11,592 bases of DNA, taken from positions 1-11,592 of the forward strand of contig DASTRU010000226.1 in the NCBI GenBank assembly GCA_035761045.1, read 5' to 3'. Below are positions 7,045-11,592 of the stretch, one piece after another; within the stretch, counting starts at the first letter, position 1, and the number at the start of each line of letters is the position of its first letter. The translations under genes and the position numbers were made by a program. This stretch comes from DASTRU01 sp035761045. GTDB taxonomy: Bacteria > Pseudomonadota > Gammaproteobacteria > Burkholderiales > Burkholderiaceae_E. Below the pieces are notes generated by a model. It was not told where the DNA came from. It made no database searches and was given only the letters and a program-made list of their open reading frames with translations.

Positions 7045-7683
7045 ATGACGCTACGACTGGGCGATACCGCCCCTGACTTTGAACAAGACTCCACGATCGG
7101 ACGTATTCGTTTTCATGAATGGTTGGGTGATAGCTGGGGCGTGCTGTTCTCGCATCCGGCCGATTTCACGCCCGTGTGCACGACCGAATTAGGCCTTACC
7201 GCCAAGCTCGAACCGGAGTTCAAGAAGCGCAACGTCAAGGCGATTGGTTTATCGGTCGACCCGGTGGACTCGCATTCGCGTTGGGTCAGCGATATCGAGG
7301 AAACGCAAGCCGTGAAGGTGGGCTTTCCGATCATCGCCGACCAGGACCGTTCGGTCGCGCATCTGTACGACATGATCCACCCCAACCAAAGCGAGACGGC
7401 GACGGTGCGTTCATTGTTCGTGATCGATCCTAAGAAGAAGGTGCGACTCATCATCACGTATCCGATGAGCACGGGCCGTAACTTCGACGAAGTGCTGCGC
7501 GTGATCGACGCCTTGCAGTTGACCGATGGCTACACGGTGGCCACGCCGGGCAATTGGCGCGACGGCGACGAGGTGATCGTGCCCTTGTCGGTGCAAGACC
7601 CCGAGGTGCTTAAACAAAAGTATCCAAAGGGCATTCGCGCGCCACGGCCTTGGCTGCGTTACACGCCGCAGCCCAATAAGTAA
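7045..7683 (+). CDS. 1-Cys peroxiredoxin (Prx6 subfamily)
   Basis: The product is a 212-residue cytosolic thiol peroxidase that reduces hydrogen peroxide and organic hydroperoxides. The N-terminal thioredoxin-like fold starts LRLGDTAPDFEQDS; the active-site motif HPADFTPVCTTELG holds the peroxidatic Cys45 with Pro38, Thr42 and Pro43. Cys45 is the only cysteine in the protein, so it must be a 1-Cys enzyme re-reduced by an external thiol. LSVDPVDSH and the long C-terminal part (NWRDGDEVIVPLSV, YPKGIRAPRPWLRYT) are typical of the Prx6 group and match its usual length of about 210-220 residues. The ATG at 7045 has an AAGGAG Shine-Dalgarno sequence at 7034-7039, five bases upstream, the best ribosome site in the window; the frame open to 6955 lacks one. 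It is the first gene of the operon, and its stop overlaps the next start. Confidence 0.96.
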   Translation: MTLRLGDTAPDFEQDSTIGRIRFHEWLGDSWGVLFSHPADFTPVCTTELGLTAKLEPEFKKRNVKAIGLSVDPVDSHSRWVSDIEETQAVKVGFPIIADQDRSVAHLYDMIHPNQSETATVRSLFVIDPKKKVRLIITYPMSTGRNFDEVLRVIDALQLTDGYTVATPGNWRDGDEVIVPLSVQDPEVLKQKYPKGIRAPRPWLRYTPQPNK

Positions 7684-8549
7684 TGACGAGCACTTCCGCC
7701 ACGACCGAGCTTGACGCGCGGCTTCGTGCCGCCGCCGAGGCCATTGCTCATGCCGACGGCTTACTTATTTGCGCGGGCGCCGGCATGGGCGTGGATTCGG
7801 GCTTGCCCGACTTTCGCGGCCCGGCGGGATTTTGGCGGGAGTACCCCGCGCTGGCCGATGCGCAATTGGCGTTCGAGGAAGTGGCCTCGCCGGCCACGTT
7901 TCGACGCGATCCAACGCTTGCGTGGGGGTTTTACGGGCACCGCTTGGCGCTGTATCGGCGCACGGTGCCGCACTTAGGATTTAGCTTATTGCGCACCTGG
8001 GGCGAACGCGCGCGGTATGGCGCGTTCGTATTCACAAGCAATGTCGATGGTCAATTTCAAACCGCCGGCTTCGATCCCGCCAACATTTGCGAATGCCACG
8101 GCAGCGTGCATTACCTGCAATGCACGCAACCATGTGGACAAAGCGTATGGCCGGCCGACGCGTTCATTCCCGAGGTGGACGAAGCGCAATGCCGCCTCGT
8201 CAACGCATTGCCACGTTGCCCGACGTGCGATGCGCTCGCGCGCCCTAACGTGCTGATGTTTTCCGACGCGGCATGGATCGCCGATCGCACCGACGCGCAA
8301 CAACAGCGGCTCGCGCAATGGCTCGCGCAAGTAGAGCGGCCCGCGGTAGTGGAAATCGGCGCCGGACCCGACATTCCGACCGTTCGACGATTTGGCGAGC
8401 GATCGGCCGCGTTGCGTCACGTACCGTTGATACGCATCAACCCGCGCGACGCCGCCGTGGGTCGCAACGGCATCGCCTTGCCAATGTCGGCGCTGGCCGC
8501 GTTGGAAGCCATCGCGCGCGCGATGGAAGGCATTACGCCGTTGCCCTAA
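7683..8549 (+). CDS. SIR2-family NAD-dependent protein deacylase (sirtuin)
   Basis: The product is a 288-residue sirtuin that would remove acyl groups from lysines, using NAD and releasing nicotinamide. The Rossmann NAD-binding motif is GAGMGVDSGLPDFRG (32-46), followed by TSNVDG (118-123) and the catalytic ECHGS with His139. Four cysteines are placed to bind zinc: Cys147, Cys151, Cys179 and Cys182 (CTQPC, CPTC). The segment ARPNVLMFSD matches the usual LRPxVVWFGE. Two motifs depart from the textbook form: TQN is TSN, and the late GTS motif reads GAG (VVEIGAGPDIP, 223-232). INPRDA (252-257) is the ribose-binding loop. The ATG overlaps the peroxiredoxin stop (TAATG), so the two genes are translationally linked. 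The substrate cannot be told from sequence; the neighbours suggest the peroxiredoxin or Ku (inference). Confidence 0.93.
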   Translation: MTSTSATTELDARLRAAAEAIAHADGLLICAGAGMGVDSGLPDFRGPAGFWREYPALADAQLAFEEVASPATFRRDPTLAWGFYGHRLALYRRTVPHLGFSLLRTWGERARYGAFVFTSNVDGQFQTAGFDPANICECHGSVHYLQCTQPCGQSVWPADAFIPEVDEAQCRLVNALPRCPTCDALARPNVLMFSDAAWIADRTDAQQQRLAQWLAQVERPAVVEIGAGPDIPTVRRFGERSAALRHVPLIRINPRDAAVGRNGIALPMSALAALEAIARAMEGITPLP

Positions 8550-8604
8550 GGACTTCCTAAGTTCTTCATCGATTCGCGGCACGGTGCCTGCTGCGTTGCT
8601 CGGC

Positions 8605-9498
8605 ATGGCACACGCACTTTGGAAAGGCGCGATTAGCTTCGGCTTGGTTCATATCCCGGTCGAGCTGCATGGCGCGTCGAAACAAGACGACATCGACTTC
8701 GACTGGCTCGACAAGCGCGACCTCAAACCAGTGGGCTACAAGCGCGTGAATAAGGAAACTGGCGAGGAAGTCACGAAGGACGACATCGTCAAGGGCGTGA
8801 AGGTCGAGTCGGGCGATTACGTGGTGTTGAGCGACGAGGAAATACGCGCGGCTAATCCGCAAGCGTCGCAACTCGTCGAGATTCTCGCGTTCGTGAAGGC
8901 CGCCGAGATCGACCCGGTGTATTTCGAAACGCCCTACACGCTTGCGCCCATCCTGCGCGGCGAGAAGGTGTATGCGTTATTGCGTGAAACATTGGCGCGC
9001 GCCGACAAGGTCGGTATCGCGCGCGTGGTCATGCACAACAAACAGCACTTGGCCGCGCTCTTGCCGGCCGGTCCGTTGTTGCGACTCATCACGCTACGGT
9101 GGCAAAACGAAATTCGACCCGCGCCTTCGGACATCGATCAACCCCCCGTCAACGCGCGAGCGGCCGGACTCACGCAGCGCGAACTTGAAATGGCAACCGC
9201 CTTGGTCGAAGACATGACCGAGCCGTTCAAGCCCGATCGATATTCGGACAGCTTTCGCGACGACATTCTTAAGTTGATCGACCGTAAGGTACGCGCGGGC
9301 CAAACACATACCGTCACCTTGCAAGAAGAAGCGCCGGCCGCGCCCGAGACCACGAGCGATCTCGCCGACCTCGCGGCATTGCTCAAGCGCAGTTTGCAAG
9401 GGCGCGGTTCGCTCGCGCGTGATCGGGCATCGGCGCGTGAACACGCCAGCGCGCGCGCCGAGCATGACGGCACGCATCGGCGCGCCAAACGTGCGTGA
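8605..9498 (+). CDS. ku: Non-homologous end-joining protein Ku
   Basis: The product is a 297-residue bacterial Ku, a homodimeric ring that binds double-strand DNA ends and recruits LigD. The start MAHALWKGAISFGLVHIPVE is the family signature. LDKRDLKPVGYKRVNKETGE and YVVLSDEEI belong to the conserved core barrel; YFETPYTL, LLRETLARADKVGIARVVM and DRYSDSFRDDILKLIDRKV are the later core motifs. After about residue 240 the tail is Ala/Glu-rich, then strongly basic (RGSLARDRASAREH, THRRAKRA), like the DNA-binding extension of many proteobacterial Ku proteins. I chose the ATG at 8605 because it matches the family start exactly; a GTG at 8584 in frame adds seven unrelated residues. Neither has a clear Shine-Dalgarno sequence. 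The gene follows the sirtuin after 55 bases, and its TGA overlaps a GTG that would have been the ligD start. Confidence 0.96.
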   Translation: MAHALWKGAISFGLVHIPVELHGASKQDDIDFDWLDKRDLKPVGYKRVNKETGEEVTKDDIVKGVKVESGDYVVLSDEEIRAANPQASQLVEILAFVKAAEIDPVYFETPYTLAPILRGEKVYALLRETLARADKVGIARVVMHNKQHLAALLPAGPLLRLITLRWQNEIRPAPSDIDQPPVNARAAGLTQRELEMATALVEDMTEPFKPDRYSDSFRDDILKLIDRKVRAGQTHTVTLQEEAPAAPETTSDLADLAALLKRSLQGRGSLARDRASAREHASARAEHDGTHRRAKRA

Positions 9499-9620
9499 GC
9501 GCGAAGTCGTCATCGAACATCGTTGAGCCCTCGCTGGCGCTTTATTGCTCGCCGTGCGCGAAGGAAAGACATGGCGTTACGCAGGCCGCGTGGGCACCGG
9601 TTTCAACGACGCGACCTTGA
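9495..9620 (+). pseudogene. Probable out-of-frame 5' remnant of ligD
   Basis: A GTG at 9495-9497 overlaps the ku stop (GTGA), the usual arrangement for translational coupling. The frame starts V-S-A-K-S-S-S-N-I-V-E-P-S-L-A and ends at a TGA at 9618-9620 after 41 codons. From about 9540 on, the LigD-like protein sequence lies in another frame. The simplest reading is that the first 13-15 codons are the old LigD start and that a deletion joined them out of frame to the end of the ligase domain. No homology was tested, so this rests on position and geometry. Confidence 0.4.
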
Positions 9621-10723
9621 ACGATGTGCATGCGCGCTTACGCAAGCTTGAAACACGCGAGGCCTGCGTGACGCTTCCTAAAAGCGCGAGCGCGCGTGGC
9701 GTGCATTGGGTGCGGCCGCAACTTGTGGCCGAGGTGTCGTTCGCGCAATGGACGAAGGAGAACCTCGTGCGTCAAGCGGTGTTTCAAGGCCTGCGGCACG
9801 ACAAGCCCGCCATCCGCGTGGTGCGTGAACGCGCGATGAAGATCACGCATGCCGATCGCGTGATCGATCCGTCCACCGGCTTCACCAAGGGCGACTTAGT
9901 CGAATACTTCGCGCATGTAAGCGCCGCTTTATTACCCCATGTGCGCGACCGGCCCGTCTCCTTGGTTCGCGCGCCCGAAGGCATTGAAGGCCCGATGTTC
10001 TTTCAAAAACACGCCGGCGCGCTCGACATGCCACACGTGCGCATGCTCGACCTCGCGCTGGATCCCGGACATGCGGCATTGATGACGATCGATCGCGCCG
10101 ACGCCTTATGCGACGCCGCGCAAATGAACGTGGTGGAGTTGCATACCTGGAATGCCACGGCGCGCTTCATCGACACACCCGATCGTTTCGTGCTCGATCT
10201 CGATCCCGACCCGACGCTGCCGTGGCAACGCGTGCGAGAAGCGGCCGTGCTCGTGCGTGGCCTGCTCGATGAATTAGGGTTGCGCTGTTTTTTAAAAACC
10301 ACGGGTGGTCACGGGCTGCATGTGGTCGTGCCATTAGGCCGGCGCGACGATTGGAACACCGTCAAAACCTTTAGCCACGACTTGGCCGCTCATCTGGCGC
10401 GCACCCTTCCCGATCGTTTTAGCGCGCGACCCGGACCGCGCCATCGGGTAAGAAAAATCTTCGTCGATTACTTACGCAATCAACGTGGTGCGACGACGGT
10501 GAGCGCATTCTCGCCTCGCGCGCGTTTGGGCTTGCCGGTGTCCGTGCCCATCGCATGGGACGAACTCGATGTGGTGCGTAGTGGCACGCAATGGAATATC
10601 GCGACCGTGCCCGAACGCTTGCGTCAATTAGGCAAGGACAATCCGTGGGACGGATACGCGCGCATACGACAAACGGTGACCCGCGTGGCTGCTCGCTTGA
10701 AAAATCGCGCGCTTAAAACGTAG
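9545..10723 (+). CDS. ligD: 5'-truncated LigD: end of ligase OB fold plus intact NHEJ polymerase domain
   Basis: Residues are numbered from the TTG at 9545. Residues 1-88 match the end of the LigD ligase OB fold (WRYAGRVGTGFNDATLNDVH, VHWVRPQLVAEVSFAQWT, FQGLRHDKPA). Residues about 98-392 are the primase-like polymerase domain, which adds nucleotides at broken DNA ends. Its catalytic residues are present: Asp218 and Asp220 (FVLDLDPDP), KTTGGHGLHVVVPL with His259, and Asp308 (IFVDYLRNQRGAT). The phosphoesterase and adenylation domains are absent. Full-length LigD of this type is about 830-870 residues, and only 47 bases lie between ku and 9545. In this frame a TGA at 9524-9526 directly precedes the ligase-like sequence. 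No good ribosome site precedes 9545 or the GTG at 9554. The ATG at 9836 (residue 98) would give a free-standing polymerase domain of 295 residues. A ligase must come from elsewhere if end joining works. Confidence 0.88.
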   Translation: MLAVREGKTWRYAGRVGTGFNDATLNDVHARLRKLETREACVTLPKSASARGVHWVRPQLVAEVSFAQWTKENLVRQAVFQGLRHDKPAIRVVRERAMKITHADRVIDPSTGFTKGDLVEYFAHVSAALLPHVRDRPVSLVRAPEGIEGPMFFQKHAGALDMPHVRMLDLALDPGHAALMTIDRADALCDAAQMNVVELHTWNATARFIDTPDRFVLDLDPDPTLPWQRVREAAVLVRGLLDELGLRCFLKTTGGHGLHVVVPLGRRDDWNTVKTFSHDLAAHLARTLPDRFSARPGPRHRVRKIFVDYLRNQRGATTVSAFSPRARLGLPVSVPIAWDELDVVRSGTQWNIATVPERLRQLGKDNPWDGYARIRQTVTRVAARLKNRALKT

Positions 10724-10746
10724 GTGTTTTGTAAATTCGCCGCACC

Positions 10747-10793
10747 GGCACACGGTGTGCCTCCTAGGACGAGTCCGCATACTCGCTTAGGAG
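10747..10793 (+). promoter_or_regulatory. Double hairpin: putative ligD terminator that also sequesters the next gene's Shine-Dalgarno
   Basis: The first hairpin is GGCACAC-G-GTGTGCC (10747-10761). The second runs from CTCCTAGG (10761-10768) through CGAGT (10770-10774), loop CCGCAT, to ACTCG (10781-10785) and CTTAGGAG (10786-10793): 13 pairs with one bulged A (10769) and one G-U pair. TTTTC follows directly, then the ATG at 10799. The 3' arm TAGGAG is the only good Shine-Dalgarno for that ATG, at 5-base spacing, and it pairs with the anti-Shine-Dalgarno CTCCTA. It can therefore work as a short-U-tract terminator for ligD, as a translational switch, or both. Confidence 0.55.
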
Positions 10794-10798
10794 TTTTC

Positions 10799-11293
10799 AT
10801 GCCTACACGCCGTGCCGTCGTTCGTTCGCTCGTCGCGCTGACCGCGCCCTCATGGTTGGTGGCCTGCGGCGGTGGGGGCGGCGGAGGGGATTCATCCACC
10901 ACGGCCAACGCCACCGCCAATACCGCGTCGAACGCCACGCCGTTTCGCATTGAACGCGCGACGGCGAACGCGACGCCTACGTTGGTCTTTTCAAGGCCCG
11001 TCGATCCTTCAAGCACCAGCGCCATCCGCTTGCTCGACTCCAATGGCGAACCCGTGGCGATCGACATCGTCACCGCGGGTAAGGACGTGACGTTGGTGCC
11101 CAAGGAACGACTCGCGTTGCAGGGCCAATATGTCGTGCAAGCCGATGCGCGCGTGCGCGGCACGAACGGCGAGACGCTTGCCGATAACGTGAAGACACGG
11201 ACGATGGAAGTTTTAGCGCATTTGCGCGCCGGTACGACACCAACGCGGGCTTTTGGTGCGAGGAAGCCAACAACGTCGCCGACGGCGGCGTGA
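10799..11293 (+). CDS. N-terminal part of a secreted lipoprotein with an SbsA-type Ig-like domain (frameshifted)
   Basis: The frame gives 164 residues. The N-terminus has TRR followed by hydrophobic residues and the lipobox LVAC with Cys23, then seven glycines and a Ser/Thr/Asn/Ala-rich linker to about residue 50. The twin-arginine pair suggests Tat export, and the Cys suggests a lipid anchor. Residues about 55-130 read as a bacterial Ig-like domain of the SbsA/Big_5 kind: PTLVFSRPVDPSSTSAIRLL, VTLVPKERLALQGQYVVQAD, GTNGETLADN. Beyond about residue 131 (KTRTMEVLAHLR to the stop) the sequence no longer looks like protein, while the -1 frame does, so the stop at 11291-11293 is probably an artefact of a frame change. 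I chose the ATG at 10799 for its AGGAG site; the frame is open further upstream to 10724 without a signal-like start. Confidence 0.6.
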   Translation: MPTRRAVVRSLVALTAPSWLVACGGGGGGGDSSTTANATANTASNATPFRIERATANATPTLVFSRPVDPSSTSAIRLLDSNGEPVAIDIVTAGKDVTLVPKERLALQGQYVVQADARVRGTNGETLADNVKTRTMEVLAHLRAGTTPTRAFGARKPTTSPTAA

Positions 11294-11592
11294 TCGATGT
11301 CGCGGTGGATCCCACATCGGGCGACGCGGCGTTATTGGTTGGCTCGAATACCTTGGACGCCGCGCGTTACAACGCCAAGCTCGCGCGCCGGGCGCCTGCG
11401 GAACGCATCTCGGAAGATCTAGATGGCGGTCAAGGCTATCGCGGGCCCGCGCGCTTGCTGGCCGATGGCAATGGCGGGTTTGGCATCGTATGGTTAGTTG
11501 TGAGCGGGTCGATTCCCGTGTTGTTGCTCGCGCGTTATTCGCCACGCGCGGGTACGTGGACGGTTCAACCGGTATTCGAGGGCGAGCGGTTC
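11188..11592 (+). pseudogene. Continuation of the lipoprotein gene in the -1 frame (3' end outside window)
   Basis: This frame is open from just after a TAA at 11185-11187 to the window end and reads as sensible protein: DTDDGSFSAFARRYDTNAGF, CEEANNVADGGVIDVAVD, LLADGNGGFGIVWLVVSG, YSPRAGTWTVQPVFEGERF. The pattern of a DGNGG-IVW strand, a short loop and an ARY...GTW strand is like the repeated beta modules of large secreted proteins in Burkholderiales (inference from memory of the pattern). It has no start codon with a ribosome site at its head, so it is most simply the rest of the gene that starts at 10799, separated from it by a one-base loss or two-base gain between about 11188 and 11215. 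Confidence 0.55.

Noticed and set aside
7113..7472. Minus-strand 119-codon open frame within the peroxiredoxin
   Set aside because: It is antisense to a gene with unmistakable family motifs and shows no motifs of its own.
8578..8588. GGCAC-G-GTGCC inverted repeat just before ku
   Set aside because: Five-base arms around a single base are too short for a stable hairpin, and no T-run follows.
1..11592. CRISPR arrays, tRNA or rRNA genes, insertion sequences, attachment sites
   Set aside because: No regularly spaced repeats, no tRNA-like cloverleaf, no rRNA-like sequence, no transposase or integrase frame and no terminal inverted repeats were seen on either strand.

Overview
The window looks like a chromosomal segment of a GC-rich betaproteobacterium, probably of the order Burkholderiales. 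The reasons are the visible GC and codon bias, a spore-coat-U-type chaperone-usher pilus locus, a lipoprotein with the LVAC-GGGGGGG start common in that order, and a Ku/LigD pair whose surviving domain order (ligase OB end, then polymerase) fits the proteobacterial PE-Lig-Pol LigD. This placement is inference; there is no rRNA or tRNA to test it.

Left part, minus strand (about 1-4748): a U-type pilus locus. In transcription order it holds a 423-residue usher-like outer membrane protein (4748-3477), a SCPU-domain pilin (3258-2740), a PapD-type chaperone (2729-2001) and a full-type usher (2026 to beyond base 1) that overlaps the chaperone by 26 bases. The first gene is the oddity. It is a clear paralogue of the usher in the same locus, but it lacks the chaperone-binding N-terminal domain, most of the plug, the last part of the barrel and the C-terminal domains.

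Middle, minus strand (4929-6888): two uncharacterised genes, probably co-transcribed. One is a cytosolic, tail-anchored protein with an alpha-helical repeat region and a coiled coil; the other is a lipoprotein with two NTF2-like (DUF4440/SnoaL-like) halves. A divergent intergenic region (6889-7044) separates them from the next operon.

Right part, plus strand (7045-10723): a compact operon of a 1-Cys peroxiredoxin, a SIR2-family NAD-dependent deacylase (overlapping by 1 base), Ku and a LigD remnant. This puts peroxide defence, NAD-dependent deacylation and non-homologous end joining in one likely transcript. The LigD gene has lost its phosphoesterase and adenylation domains. A GTG start that overlaps the ku stop codon opens a short frame that does not match the surviving polymerase frame, so a deletion probably removed the front of the gene. 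The polymerase domain itself is intact.

Right end (10724-11592): a strong hairpin whose 3' arm carries the Shine-Dalgarno sequence of the next gene, followed by a secreted lipoprotein gene with an Ig-like domain. That coding sequence moves into the -1 frame at about 11188-11215 (frameshift mutation, sequencing error or, less likely, recoding), and the gene continues out of the window.
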